In this document: piece after piece, positions 31,952 through 40,265 of the stretch
How positions within the stretch are numbered: position 1 is the first letter of the stretch
Layout of the letters: every line of letters begins with the position of its first letter
DNA from: a virus
Reading direction: 5' to 3' (one strand)
DNA: 64,000 nucleotides
IMG/VR virus record: IMGVR_UViG_3300021425_000029
Location: 1-64,000 of that record
Position numbers and translations under genes: made by a program
Notes under the pieces: model-generated
What the model saw: the letters and a program-made list of their open reading frames with translations, nothing else
The model's database searches: none
What the model was told of the DNA's origin: nothing

Positions 31952-32518
31952 CTATATAAAGTCTCTTGGGTCACAGTCAAGGTCACTCTCAAAACCAAAT
32001 GAGAATGTAACCCGTGATACTGTGGGTTGCAGTTGATGCCATGTACCCCTTGGGATAAACACGCAATCGCCTGGCTGCATAATGACAGTCTCGTCCGCAT
32101 TCCTTGGTTCTTCGTTATAACCGATAGTGATTTTACACTCACCGATCATCTGAAGTAGGAATACATCCATACTGTCTTTATGTCTCGGATACGAACCAGA
32201 GTTTTGACCAAATCCACAGAACGCAATGTTCGTGATTTGGGGCGCACCCTTTTCGTATTCAAATTTCTTTGGAGCGGGTTCTACAAAGAACTCTTCCATC
32301 TCCGTAACAATGTCTTTTGCAATCTGCGGTGCAGAGGGTCTTAGATGGAACGAGTTCATACCCAATCTTGATTTTTCACGATTCCAGTCATATAATTCTT
32401 TTGGATGACTGTTGACCAAAGCCATCGCTTCGTCCCAAGTCCATTGGATGTCCTGTTTAGACCCCCACCAATGTTTCTTGTTGCGAATATCTTCTATGTG
32501 GTCTTTAAAACCAATCAT
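31952..32518 (-). CDS. Cupin/JmjC-like protein
   Basis: A 188-residue protein with a C-terminal double-stranded beta-helix: YPRHKDSMDVFLLQMIGE gives H-x-D, and QPGDCVFIPRGTWHQLQP gives the second His with the PGD/FIPxGxWH pattern of Cupin_4/JmjC hydroxylases. Fe(II)/2OG-dependent hydroxylation is the likely chemistry. It overlaps the DUF4338-like gene by 14 bases, so it belongs to a unit with that gene and the HNH nuclease. Confidence 0.72.
   Translation of the reverse strand: MIGFKDHIEDIRNKKHWWGSKQDIQWTWDEAMALVNSHPKELYDWNREKSRLGMNSFHLRPSAPQIAKDIVTEMEEFFVEPAPKKFEYEKGAPQITNIAFCGFGQNSGSYPRHKDSMDVFLLQMIGECKITIGYNEEPRNADETVIMQPGDCVFIPRGTWHQLQPTVSRVTFSFGFESDLDCDPRDFI
31953..31980 (-). promoter_or_regulatory. 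Possible sigma70-type promoter for hsp20
   Basis: TTGACT (31980-31975), 16 bases, TATATA (31958-31953). Predicted start near 31946, giving a leader of about 104 bases. Confidence 0.55.
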
Positions 32519-33116
32519 CTAATGTAACCTTTTCAAATTTAGACAATCTATCAGTAATCAGAATTGTTTTCTTATCTTCACCTGTGGGTTTGACATACTT
32601 CTCTTTGATTCCTGCACTGTCATCCCATTTCATAGATACAGACTTTCTATCCTTTGGCAATCCCGCAGTCTCTCCAATCTTCTTCCAGTTGTCTGCAAGA
32701 TAGACTGCACCCTTCTTACCGTCTCCGATTGTAGTGAGTATGGCAATCAAGTCATCACCATATCTATCATACCAATCTTTCTTTGCACGATTACGAACTG
32801 CCTTGAGAACTTGACTTCCCAGATTAGGTATATGTTTAATCATACAGAACCGTTTGTTATCGGCAACCATGTTAAACATAGGATCAAATTCTTTTTGAGA
32901 TTTGTCAAAGTAGTTGAGTATGGATTTGGGTGTTGGTTTAAAACCACTACCAATCCAGAATGTACCGACTAACTCGTTTTCATAATAAATTAGATACTTA
33001 ATGCATCTACCCACAGTCCTTGCACTTGCAACATAACTGTGATATTTGACCACAACATCATCAGCCAGTTTCTTCTGGTGTTTAGACTCTGCGATTTTTA
33101 TAGTGAGTTTACTCAT
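32505..33116 (-). CDS. DUF4338 (DruA-like) protein
   Basis: A 203-residue protein. RTVGRCIKYLIYYENELVGTF, then NKRFCMIKHIPNLGSQVLK, KKDWYDRYGDDLIAILTTIGD and AVYLADNWKKIGETAGLP follow the order of conserved blocks in DUF4338, the family of Druantia protein DruA (N-x-RFL-I-P...LAS...DW-x-x-YG...ANW...G-T-x-G). It is shorter than bacterial DruA. It is sandwiched by an HNH nuclease (8-base overlap) and a cupin-like gene, suggesting one functional unit. Biochemical activity is unknown. Confidence 0.72.
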   Translation of the reverse strand: MSKLTIKIAESKHQKKLADDVVVKYHSYVASARTVGRCIKYLIYYENELVGTFWIGSGFKPTPKSILNYFDKSQKEFDPMFNMVADNKRFCMIKHIPNLGSQVLKAVRNRAKKDWYDRYGDDLIAILTTIGDGKKGAVYLADNWKKIGETAGLPKDRKSVSMKWDDSAGIKEKYVKPTGEDKKTILITDRLSKFEKVTLDDWF

Positions 33117-33735
33117 AATTCATAAGTAAATTTGTTAATTCTTCACGACTATATCGCATTTTTAATTCGTCTAGCAATTCCTCAGTCGGGAATCCTGGCC
33201 CGAGACCAACAGTGCGACCCATCCGATCAAAAACATACTTGTCTCCGTAAAACTTATTGCAGTAGTTACATTGAGGTATGACATTTTCAGGACTCATATC
33301 TTTACGAGGATTCATATGACCTTTCTCTAGAACAACTTTACCGTGTTCGTATCGATGACGCTTACCTTCTTTCGCACTACAAGTCGCACATTCGCAATCA
33401 TAGGCACTCTTCATCTCAGTGAAGTCAGAAGTATTTAGTTCGTTCAATCTTTTCTTGGCATGGAATGATGGGTGAGGTTCTTTTGTGGTTACCAATCGGT
33501 AGTTGCCCTTTCCATCCTGTTCGACATACCAACCAGATTGTTTACCAAGATGTCGGGCATCCTGTAGATCAGACCCTTGATAGTTGATTAGTTTGGCAAT
33601 CTCTCCCTTGGTCAACCAAGTCCCTTCGTACTCGTGTAAGACCATCAGAGTCTTGTACTTGTTGCTCCCCTCTCGGAAGTTGAACTTGACCCCATGTGGT
33701 TTCAGATAGGTTTCCCAATCAGATCGTAAACTCAT
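33109..33735 (-). CDS. HNH endonuclease-like protein
   Basis: A 208-residue protein from ATG 33735, behind GAGGA of the shared early leader. The N-terminal half has a winged-helix-like segment (YEGTWLTKGEIAKLINYQG). The C-terminal half carries a Cys-x-x-Cys, then VVLEKGHMNPRKDM and NVIPQCNYCNKFYGDKYVFD: His and Asn with two Cys-x-x-Cys pairs, as in HNH nucleases related to type II restriction enzymes. It could degrade host DNA or exclude other phages. First gene behind the early promoter at 33764. Confidence 0.8.
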   Translation of the reverse strand: MSLRSDWETYLKPHGVKFNFREGSNKYKTLMVLHEYEGTWLTKGEIAKLINYQGSDLQDARHLGKQSGWYVEQDGKGNYRLVTTKEPHPSFHAKKRLNELNTSDFTEMKSAYDCECATCSAKEGKRHRYEHGKVVLEKGHMNPRKDMSPENVIPQCNYCNKFYGDKYVFDRMGRTVGLGPGFPTEELLDELKMRYSREELTNLLMNYE

Positions 33736-33763
33736 AATATAAATCCTCATTCTCAATACAAGT

Positions 33764-33793
33764 ATTATACCACACCAGATCAAGAGTTGTCAA
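33764..33793 (-). promoter_or_regulatory. Early promoter with shared leader
   Basis: TTGACA (33793-33788), 18 bases, TATAAT (33769-33764), then ACTTGTATTGAGAATGAG as at four other loci. Confidence 0.87.
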
Positions 33794-33805
33794 GGAATTA
33801 TTTCA

Positions 33806-33931
33806 TTAATCGCCTTTGTTTTCAAAGTGATTGTCAATCCAACACTTTCCATAATATAAAATACCTAACCAAACACTGAACAGTATACCATCAAAGTAGG
33901 TCAATTCATTCCAAGCACCAACAAAGTCCAT
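33806..33931 (-). CDS. 41-residue membrane protein downstream of regA
   Basis: MDFVGAWNELTYFDGILFSV followed by a short hydrophobic segment (WLGILYYG) and a polar tail. Its ATG shares a base with the regA stop (TAATG). Function unknown. Confidence 0.55.
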   Translation of the reverse strand: MDFVGAWNELTYFDGILFSVWLGILYYGKCWIDNHFENKGD

Positions 33932-34302
33932 TACTTATTACCTATGTTATATTTGGGACACAACTCCCACTGGTCTTTATCTTTGTAACCGATAATTTTA
34001 ATCTGTCTGAGAGGAGCGCATTCTTGTGCAACCTCTTTGTTTTGAATCTCAACCAAACCCCAGTCAGACAATAATGTTGCAATCGTATTTCTACGCTGCA
34101 CATCACTCTCTTCTAGATTTGCCTTCTTACCGTCCAACATAAACAGTTCTTTAAAATGGACAATATAGTATCGTCCTTGTTTATGCAAGATGTGACAGGA
34201 TTGAAATAGTTTTTGTTCTTTGCGTGATGCGACACCGATACGGGTCAGAGTTTCACGAACTTTGAGGAAGTCATCAGGTTCGGCTAGAGTGATCTCTAAC
34301 AT
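33931..34302 (-). CDS. regA: RegA translational repressor
   Basis: A 123-residue RNA-binding repressor (T4 RegA is 122). MLEITLAEPDDFLKVRETLT, ASRKEQKLFQSCHILHKQGR and YIVHFKELFMLDGK match RegA across its length. ATG 34302 has GGAG nine bases upstream. In T4 RegA binds the start regions of many early mRNAs, including those for clamp-loader proteins, and shuts down their translation. The position next to gene 62 is as in T4. Confidence 0.95.
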   Translation of the reverse strand: MLEITLAEPDDFLKVRETLTRIGVASRKEQKLFQSCHILHKQGRYYIVHFKELFMLDGKKANLEESDVQRRNTIATLLSDWGLVEIQNKEVAQECAPLRQIKIIGYKDKDQWELCPKYNIGNK

Positions 34303-34327
34303 ACTCACAGGACTCCATGACACTAAA

Positions 34328-34705
34328 TTACTTTCTTCCACCTTTGTTCACCTTTTCTTTTATTTGTTTAATTTGAGAAGGTGAGAGGAGAGATAGTATT
34401 TGTCTTGCTTTCTCATTACTATATCCATAATAAGTTTTCACCGACTCAAGGTCATTTTCTAATTCAGGTTTTACCCACTTGGAGAAACGCTTTCGTTTCC
34501 TAATTATATTTATAAGAAACGAGAATTGTAGACGAGAGTCTAGGTGATGATACTTATTCATCTCATTTGCAATGACAACTGTGTCAGAGAAATAAGATAA
34601 GGAACGGTTGACCATGAAAGGTGCATATGCCTTTTCATCTTCACGGGTAACCATGATATCTTTCTTGGAGTAGTTAATCGCATTCACATAATCAAAAGGG
34701 TTCAT
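34328..34705 (-). CDS. 62: Clamp loader small subunit gp62
   Basis: A 125-residue subunit (T4 gp62 is 187). MNPFDYVNAINYSKKD, FMVNRSLSYFSDTVVIAN and FLINIIRKRKRFSKWVK match gp62 of T4-like phages. It starts at ATG 34705, overlapping the deaminase stop (TGATG). It joins four gp44 subunits to load clamp gp45. Unlike T4, gene 62 is separated from 44 by several small genes and the deaminase. Confidence 0.92.
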   Translation of the reverse strand: MNPFDYVNAINYSKKDIMVTREDEKAYAPFMVNRSLSYFSDTVVIANEMNKYHHLDSRLQFSFLINIIRKRKRFSKWVKPELENDLESVKTYYGYSNEKARQILSLLSPSQIKQIKEKVNKGGRK

Positions 34706-35175
34706 CAGGGAAATAGTCTCCGTTTCCAAGGTAGGTTATCAGGGTCTTTGTCATCGGTTGTTTCCAACACTATACCACACTTTTCTAGGAAAGTCAATCC
34801 TTCTTCTGTTTTAAAGTTGTGTCCATACACGACTCTTGTGATTCCTGCTTGGTAGATGAGTTTTGCACAGTCGAGACATGGGGCACACGTTGCGTAAAGA
34901 ACTGCACCCTCTGCCGACTCTGTCGATCTCGCAACCTTCGTAATTGCATTCGCTTCCGCATGAAGTACTTCCTTTTTAGTTACTAGAGTTTGGTCATCGG
35001 GCATACCAACGACATCCTCACAGTTATTGTCCCACCCACTTGGCATACCATTGTATCCAATTGAGATGATACGATTGTCTTTTACGATCACACAACCAAC
35101 CTTCATCCTTTTTGCAGATGATAGTTGTGCATAGGTCTCCGCAACCTGTAGATGTGCCTTGTCCCACTTATCCAA
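34705..35175 (-). CDS. cd: dCMP deaminase
   Basis: A 156-residue zinc deaminase. HAEANA and CAPCLDCA hold the zinc ligands and catalytic Glu. It converts dCMP to dUMP and so feeds ThyX. The start is not an ATG: TTG 35175 (LDKWDKAHLQ) has GGAG seven bases upstream and overlaps the upstream gene by 8 bases; a GTG at 35214 is possible but would overlap more. Shorter than T4 Cd (193). Confidence 0.92.
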   Translation of the reverse strand: MDKWDKAHLQVAETYAQLSSAKRMKVGCVIVKDNRIISIGYNGMPSGWDNNCEDVVGMPDDQTLVTKKEVLHAEANAITKVARSTESAEGAVLYATCAPCLDCAKLIYQAGITRVVYGHNFKTEEGLTFLEKCGIVLETTDDKDPDNLPWKRRLFP

Positions 35176-35368
35176 AATCAAACTCCATCTGCATAGGTTT
35201 CCATTCACCCTCAACCATTGTCAGTGACATAGGTTTGTAAACAGGTTCTTCTTTTGATTCTTCGATGACGATGACATACTCACCACTACATTTATGAATT
35301 CTATTTCCATATTCGTCTGTGGTCAAACAGTCCTCAATCTTATCATTGTGTCTAAGATATTTAATCAT
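35168..35368 (-). CDS. 66-residue hypothetical protein
   Basis: Starts at ATG 35368, overlapping the stop of the membrane peptide gene (ATGA). Soluble, acidic (IVIEESKEEPVYKP...). No motif recognised. Confidence 0.62.
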   Translation of the reverse strand: MIKYLRHNDKIEDCLTTDEYGNRIHKCSGEYVIVIEESKEEPVYKPMSLTMVEGEWKPMQMEFDFG

Positions 35369-35544
35369 AATCCAATCAACCCCCAACCATGATTTGCTAT
35401 TGCGTTTAAGATAATAAAGAAACAGGTTGCGATATGTACTAACCACCAGAAGGTTCTGATAACTGCAATCGCATCGGCTTGTTTATCAGTCTCTCCGACT
35501 TTCTCTCCAAGCGACTTCGCCCAGATTCTCCACCATCTACCCAT
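35365..35544 (-). CDS. 59-residue membrane protein
   Basis: MGRWWRIWAKSLGEKVGETD then a hydrophobic helix (TFWWLVHIATCFFIILNAIA). It overlaps both neighbours by short stretches, which supports translation. A TATAAATA at 35571-35578, inside the upstream gene, could drive it late. Function unknown. Confidence 0.6.
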   Translation of the reverse strand: MGRWWRIWAKSLGEKVGETDKQADAIAVIRTFWWLVHIATCFFIILNAIANHGWGLIGL

Positions 35545-35809
35545 TGACTTTCTCTACTGATAACTGTTGATATTTATAATAATCCTCGGTTGTTCGTTCA
35601 AAGGAAGTCCATGCGGCAGACATTCTAACATCCGCAAGTTCTTTGATACCAATCAACAGGTTCATGAGTTTATCTTGGTGGTCTGCTTTTAACCCCTCAA
35701 AGAATGGGTCATCACCAACATACTTCAAGACATCATCAACATCATCTGAGATATTACTGACCCGCATCAGGTCTTCTTCTAATTTCTGGATACTATTCAT
35801 ATTCAACAT
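35537..35809 (-). CDS. Hypothetical helical protein downstream of gene 44
   Basis: A 90-residue (or 87 from ATG 35800) helical protein (NSIQKLEEDLMRVSNISD...). Its start lies within the last codons of gene 44, so it is co-translated with the clamp loader. No family recognised. Confidence 0.66.
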   Translation of the reverse strand: MLNMNSIQKLEEDLMRVSNISDDVDDVLKYVGDDPFFEGLKADHQDKLMNLLIGIKELADVRMSAAWTSFERTTEDYYKYQQLSVEKVNG

Positions 35810-36731
35810 TTGCCATACACTCCGTCAGACACGCTACTAAGTTTAGTTCATGGTCTGCCACAAATGCATTCTTGTATTGATAATCAGCAAGGATTAGAAT
35901 GAGTTGTGGGATAGACGCTGGTTTTACCTTACCTTCCATTGCATCATAGATACCACGGAAGACTGCAGCGGGTTCGGTGTCCATATTATTGACCACCCAA
36001 CTACGCATCTTTTTGAAGTCTTTGTTCTTTAGTGATTGAAATAGAGTACCATAGTTACTGTTGTTATCATTAATGAGAACTCCAGTTTCCAATTTACCAG
36101 AGATAGAATGACGCTGTGCCTCGTTGAGTACTCGTCTCCAGTCTGGTGCATACTTACCAATCAGTCCTGCAATGACATCGTTATTATAGGTCACACCCTC
36201 TTCATCAAGGATAGTTTGTAGTCGGGTCATGAACTGACCACACAAACTTGCCATGATTTTCTTGGATGTGTTGAACTCATACACACTGCAACGAGAGTGT
36301 AGGGGTTCGATGACTTTGTTCTTGAAGTTGCAAGTCAGAATGAATCGACAGTTCTGAGAGAACTCTTCGATGAATCCACGCAATGCGGGTTGGGTTGACT
36401 GTGCATTAAGGTAGTCCGCCTCGTCCAATATAACTACCTTGTAGCCGCCTGAGAGAGAGACAGACGAGGCGAACTGTTTGATTTTACCACGCAGGGTGTC
36501 GATGTTCCCTTCTTCCGAACCATTGATGACAATATAGTCAAGACCCAGTTCGTCACATATCGCACGAGCGATTGTAGTTTTACCAGTACCCGCAGTACCA
36601 GTGAACATCATGTTAGGGATTTCTCCAGAGTTTACAATCTTTTGGAATGTAGTCTTTGCGTCCTCACTAAGAATAGTGTCTTGGACTTTGTGGGGCCTGT
36701 ACTTCTCGACCCAAAGGAATTCGTTAGACAT
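35793..36731 (-). CDS. 44: Clamp loader large subunit gp44
   Basis: A 312-residue AAA+ ATPase (T4 gp44 is 319). Walker A GTAGTGKTT (45-53), Walker B VVILDEADYL (99-108), and the FILTCNF sensor 1. With gp62 it opens and loads the gp45 clamp on DNA. ATG 36731 follows GGAGAC. A promoter (36770-36798) and an upstream terminator make it the head of its own unit. Confidence 0.96.
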   Translation of the reverse strand: MSNEFLWVEKYRPHKVQDTILSEDAKTTFQKIVNSGEIPNMMFTGTAGTGKTTIARAICDELGLDYIVINGSEEGNIDTLRGKIKQFASSVSLSGGYKVVILDEADYLNAQSTQPALRGFIEEFSQNCRFILTCNFKNKVIEPLHSRCSVYEFNTSKKIMASLCGQFMTRLQTILDEEGVTYNNDVIAGLIGKYAPDWRRVLNEAQRHSISGKLETGVLINDNNSNYGTLFQSLKNKDFKKMRSWVVNNMDTEPAAVFRGIYDAMEGKVKPASIPQLILILADYQYKNAFVADHELNLVACLTECMANVEYE

Positions 36732-36769
36732 ATAGTCTCCATAATAAAAAAGTGTATCATATACTTTAC

Positions 36770-36798
36770 ATTGTATATTATATGAAACAAATTGTCAA
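36770..36798 (-). promoter_or_regulatory. Sigma70-type promoter for gene 44
   Basis: TTGACA (36798-36793), 17 bases, TACAAT (36775-36770). Leader of about 32 bases. Confidence 0.78.
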
Positions 36799-36810
36799 GT
36801 ATTTTAGACA

Positions 36811-36851
36811 AAAATTTGGGGATGGGGAGGAAAGGAAACTCACCCACCCCC
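36811..36851 (-). terminator. Terminator between the gp45 unit and gene 44
   Basis: GC-rich minus-strand hairpin (GGGGGTGGGTGAG pairing with CTCCCCATCCCC, one mismatch) followed by AAATTTTT. It would end transcripts from genes 46-45. Confidence 0.7.
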
Positions 36852-36871
36852 ACGATACTGAACAGTACCGC

Positions 36872-37078
36872 TTACTCCTCAACACCTTGTTCAGACTGAT
36901 ACTCTTCACAGAGTTGAATGATCTGAACTGCTTGGTCTCTCAATTGACCAATGGTGGAGAGTTCTTCCCCTTTGAATCCACCTCGTTGTACAACCGTGTC
37001 GATTACCGCAACAGTTGAACGAGAAACTCGGTTACCCAGTTCGTAGATTGTGCTGTGGTCTTTTACTGCTTTTGCCAT
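36872..37078 (-). CDS. 68-residue protein following gene 45
   Basis: Starts at ATG 37078 behind GGAGCATAACAAA. Helical (MAKAVKDHSTIYELGNRVSR...). In T4 the RNA polymerase-binding protein RpbA follows gene 45, but that is 129 residues and no sequence match is seen. Function unknown. Confidence 0.68.
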   Translation of the reverse strand: MAKAVKDHSTIYELGNRVSRSTVAVIDTVVQRGGFKGEELSTIGQLRDQAVQIIQLCEEYQSEQGVEE

Positions 37079-37082
37079 TTTG

Positions 37083-37760
37083 TTATGCTCCGTATGTCGA
37101 TGATTTTTCAAGTGCAATATAATATTCGATAGATGATTGTTGAGATTTGAACTGAGAAATCAACTTACTAGAGATATTCACAGAGAAGTCCTCATTAACC
37201 ACTTTCAAGTTTCCTACATTAAGAATAAAGTTGAAGTCCACACCTTCTGGATATTCACCTTCTACATCGATAGAGAATGCATTACTTGTCGCATCCTTAC
37301 TGTCAATAACAGATAGACGAACTGCGCCAGTGGTTGGAGAGATAGAAATCTCATCGTGACCAAGAGCTGCAGCGGCACGTTTCACTTTACCTAGTGTATC
37401 AGTATCTAGGACGAAATTAACTTCCGCATCTGGCATATTGATATCCTTGCCTGGCGATGTCAACATCTCAGGGTCAGAGAAGAAGTACTTCACTGAGGAA
37501 CGACCAGTAGAGTCACCCACCACAACATAGTCCTTCTCGAACTTGAGTCGGGGAGAGTCAACCAATGACAGTACATTCAGAAACTCTGTCAGGTCATAGA
37601 TGCCAAATGAGGCGGGGAACTCTTCGGGGAGTTCTGCCTTGGATAAAACATTCCTTGCAACAGAAATGGTTTTAACAGTGCTACCTTCAGTGATAACAAT
37701 GTTGGGGTTAATTGTTGAATAGTTCTTGAGAACATTCAGTGTAGTATCGGATAATTCCAT
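37083..37760 (-). CDS. 45: Sliding clamp gp45
   Basis: A 225-residue clamp (T4 gp45 is 228). Starts at ATG 37760 behind GAGAGGAATACAT. LSDTTLNVLKNYSTINPNIV, PASFGIYDLTEFLNVLSLV and the domain repeat KRAAAALGHDEISI fit gp45. It tethers gp43 to DNA and, in T4, also activates late transcription with gp55 and gp33. Confidence 0.95.
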   Translation of the reverse strand: MELSDTTLNVLKNYSTINPNIVITEGSTVKTISVARNVLSKAELPEEFPASFGIYDLTEFLNVLSLVDSPRLKFEKDYVVVGDSTGRSSVKYFFSDPEMLTSPGKDINMPDAEVNFVLDTDTLGKVKRAAAALGHDEISISPTTGAVRLSVIDSKDATSNAFSIDVEGEYPEGVDFNFILNVGNLKVVNEDFSVNISSKLISQFKSQQSSIEYYIALEKSSTYGA

Positions 37761-37796
37761 AATGTATTCCTCTCGGTTTTCTAATTTATAAAGGGT

Positions 37797-37825
37797 ATGA
37801 TAACACAAGTTTCACTTAAAGTCAA
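37797..37825 (-). promoter_or_regulatory. Sigma70-type promoter for gene 45
   Basis: TTGACT (37825-37820), 17 bases, TATCAT (37802-37797). Leader about 30 bases with GAGAGGA. Confidence 0.72.
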
Positions 37826-39537
37826 GACTTTATTTTACTAAAGTTCTTTTCTTTTACGAACTCAATCTTACGATGGAAATGAGCATCTTCGAGTTCACTC
37901 TTGTGAGAGATTACAAACACATTTGTATCCTCACCTAGCGTAGAGATAATCTTCATGAGGTTCTCAATACCCTCTTCATCCAGAGATGAGTCGAATGTCT
38001 CGTCAAGGATTAGTAGATTAGTCGCCACACTGTTCTTCATCTTTGCAATCTGTCTCCAAGTAAATAGTAGGGACAAGTCAATTCGTTGTTTCTCACCCTC
38101 AGAGAATGAGTCATACGAAAAGTTGTCACGATGTCTGGATCGGATAGTCTCTTGGAAACTCTCATCCAGATCAAAGTGTACAAAGAAGTCTAGAATCTGT
38201 AGGTACTTGTTGGTCAACTGATTGATGACAGGCAAGTACTGTTTAATGATCTTGGTCTTGATACCAGTGTCTTTCAGTAACTCTGCATACACTTGGTTAT
38301 AAGAATGTTGTTCTGCAAGTTTGTACTTGGTCTCTTGCAACTGTTCCTTTTCCTCACGCAGTTTCTCTAGTGCAGAGTTTGCCTCCGACAGATCACCACT
38401 CTCATTATCAATACGAGAAATCTCATCATTCAGTTTGTCGATGTTCGTATTGATTCGCATGATCTCTTGGTTGTTTGCATCAACCTTAGACTGCCAGTTG
38501 CGAATGTGATCCTGTTGTTTGTGAAGTCCTTCGATGACCTCATTCAAAGTATCAGACTGAACCTTATGCATATCCAATGCGTTTGCGATAGTACCCGCCT
38601 TGGTCTTACACTTACTCAGATGATACTCTTTCAACTTACGATCAATCTCTTGATCACAGGTAGGACACTTGTCATTCTCCTCAAAGAACTTTGCCTGTTT
38701 GACAACATCCTTCTGTTGGGCACGAAACCCAGCGGCAAAGTCATTTAGTTCTTGGAGTTTTTTCTGATTAGAAACAATCTCAGTAGTGACCAACTTGGAC
38801 TCTGCGACATCTATACTGACTTGAGCATTCGCCTCATTGAGTTCACGGATGTCACCCTGTAGGGTCTTTATGTTCGCCAGTTTCTCGTTCTTCTGGTATG
38901 CAGTGATCTCACTCAGATCACGCAGATACTTCTTCTGTGCATTGATCTTTGTATCAACCAGATTAATGTAATGTTCGTTTGACCGTAACTGGTCTTTGTG
39001 TAAACTCATCTTTTCTTTGAGAATACCATTCATCTTGGAGAACATATTGATGTCGAGTAGGTCTTCGATAACCTCTCGTCTAGACCCACCAGCCAACTGC
39101 ATGAATGGCACAAAGGATGACGAACCCAGTACCACAATCTGGTGAAACGATTTGTGGTTCAACTTGATGATGTTCTTTTCCAACATCTGTTGGTATTCTT
39201 TTGCATGGGAGTCTTGGTTTATCATGCTACCGTTGACCCATATCTCAAACTTGTTAGGTTTGATACCACGCACAACCTTGTACTCTTGTTTACCAATGGA
39301 GAACTCAACCTCTACCAATGTACCTTTACCATTGATAGTGTTCACCAATTGACCCTTGGATATCTTCCGATGGGGTTTACCAAACAGACCAAACGACAGT
39401 GCATCGAGCATAGTAGACTTACCCGCACCGTTATGACCCACCACCAAAGTAGTCGGAGTCTCGTCAAAATTGATTTCTGTCAGGTTGTTACCTGTCGAAA
39501 GAAAGTTTTTGAATCTAAGTTTTTGGAAATTTATCAT
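37822..39537 (-). CDS. 46: Recombination endonuclease subunit gp46 (Rad50/SbcC-like)
   Basis: A 571-residue SMC-like ATPase. Walker A GHNGAGKST (34-42), zinc hook CPTCDQE (291-297) within coiled-coil arms, ABC signature FSEGEKQRIDLS, and Walker B LLILDETFDSSLD near the end. It pairs with gp47 to resect DNA ends for recombination-dependent replication. The ATG at 39537 coincides with the predicted transcription start, with no Shine-Dalgarno. Confidence 0.95.
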   Translation of the reverse strand: MINFQKLRFKNFLSTGNNLTEINFDETPTTLVVGHNGAGKSTMLDALSFGLFGKPHRKISKGQLVNTINGKGTLVEVEFSIGKQEYKVVRGIKPNKFEIWVNGSMINQDSHAKEYQQMLEKNIIKLNHKSFHQIVVLGSSSFVPFMQLAGGSRREVIEDLLDINMFSKMNGILKEKMSLHKDQLRSNEHYINLVDTKINAQKKYLRDLSEITAYQKNEKLANIKTLQGDIRELNEANAQVSIDVAESKLVTTEIVSNQKKLQELNDFAAGFRAQQKDVVKQAKFFEENDKCPTCDQEIDRKLKEYHLSKCKTKAGTIANALDMHKVQSDTLNEVIEGLHKQQDHIRNWQSKVDANNQEIMRINTNIDKLNDEISRIDNESGDLSEANSALEKLREEKEQLQETKYKLAEQHSYNQVYAELLKDTGIKTKIIKQYLPVINQLTNKYLQILDFFVHFDLDESFQETIRSRHRDNFSYDSFSEGEKQRIDLSLLFTWRQIAKMKNSVATNLLILDETFDSSLDEEGIENLMKIISTLGEDTNVFVISHKSELEDAHFHRKIEFVKEKNFSKIKS

Positions 39538-39543
39538 TGGGGT

Positions 39544-39572
39544 ATAATACCACTCTCATCATATAATGTCAA
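39544..39572 (-). promoter_or_regulatory. Sigma70-type promoter, predicted leaderless start
   Basis: TTGACA (39572-39567), 17 bases, TATTAT (39549-39544), six bases (ACCCCA), then ATG 39537. Confidence 0.82.
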
Positions 39573-39574
39573 GT

Positions 39575-39892
39575 TTATTTTTCGGTCATCCCGCACCAAT
39601 TACACTCTTCATCCTTGCCGATCATCATGGTACTTGCCTCTGCTGTACAGTAGTGTTCCCACATCTCAAACTTCTTCCTAAGTTGTTCGATACTCTTCTT
39701 GGTAGGAATACCATGAAACGCCATCAACTCTTCCTCACCATCTTCATTACGATCACGATTGCCGTCACCATTGAGTTCGGTCAAGTCCTGTTGTTTATGT
39801 TTCTGATTCTTCTTACCAAAGATTGCATCCCAATTATCTTCGTACTGTTTCCTGTCGGGAATCGGTCTTGGTTTATCTCCCTTACCGCTCAT
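39575..39892 (-). CDS. Hypothetical phage protein (MSGKGDKPRP type)
   Basis: A 105-residue protein from ATG 39892 behind ATAGGA. The opening MSGKGDKPRPIPDRKQYEDN and WDAIFGKK recur in hypothetical proteins of many tailed phages. The C-terminal ECNWCGMTEK holds a Cys-x-x-Cys that might bind metal. Function unknown. Confidence 0.72.
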   Translation of the reverse strand: MSGKGDKPRPIPDRKQYEDNWDAIFGKKNQKHKQQDLTELNGDGNRDRNEDGEEELMAFHGIPTKKSIEQLRKKFEMWEHYCTAEASTMMIGKDEECNWCGMTEK

Positions 39893-40265
39893 ATACATTC
39901 CTATATTCAAGTTCTGTTATCATCGCTTCTTTGAACTGATAGGCAATGGTTTTGACATTGTCCAACACAGCTCTAATGTGGTCAGTTTCCATATCACACA
40001 GTCGAATGTATCTCAATTCTTGTTTACCATCCTTACCTCGACTACCCCACTCAACACCTTCTCGAATCATATCAAAAGGATCATCGTCCCAAACACAGCG
40101 GTCTATCTCATCACCATTGGCAGAATGTCTTTGATATGCAAGACCACCATCAACCATATATTCCTTACCATTGGCATCAGTGTGCGTGACACAATCGTGC
40201 CGACTGCGAGAATGTAGTATTGTGCCATCGGGTGTTTCTATAGCATTCTTAATTAATTTGGCCAT
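39882..40265 (-). CDS. Conserved phage hypothetical protein
   Basis: A 127-residue protein: MAKLIKNAIETPDGTILHSR, RHDCVTHTDANGKEYMVDGG, EWGSRGKDGK. This pattern recurs in early regions of T4-like and other large phages; no role is known to me. It overlaps the genes on both sides by about 11-13 bases. Confidence 0.75.
   Translation of the reverse strand: MAKLIKNAIETPDGTILHSRSRHDCVTHTDANGKEYMVDGGLAYQRHSANGDEIDRCVWDDDPFDMIREGVEWGSRGKDGKQELRYIRLCDMETDHIRAVLDNVKTIAYQFKEAMITELEYRNVYER

Noticed and set aside
34507-34514. TATAAATA inside gene 62
   Set aside because: No late gene starts shortly downstream; regA at 34302 is an early/middle gene with its own translation signals.
35571-35578. TATAAATA inside the gene following 44
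   Set aside because: It could serve the small membrane protein at 35544, but that gene sits in an early operon and the match is inside codons, so it is only mentioned there.
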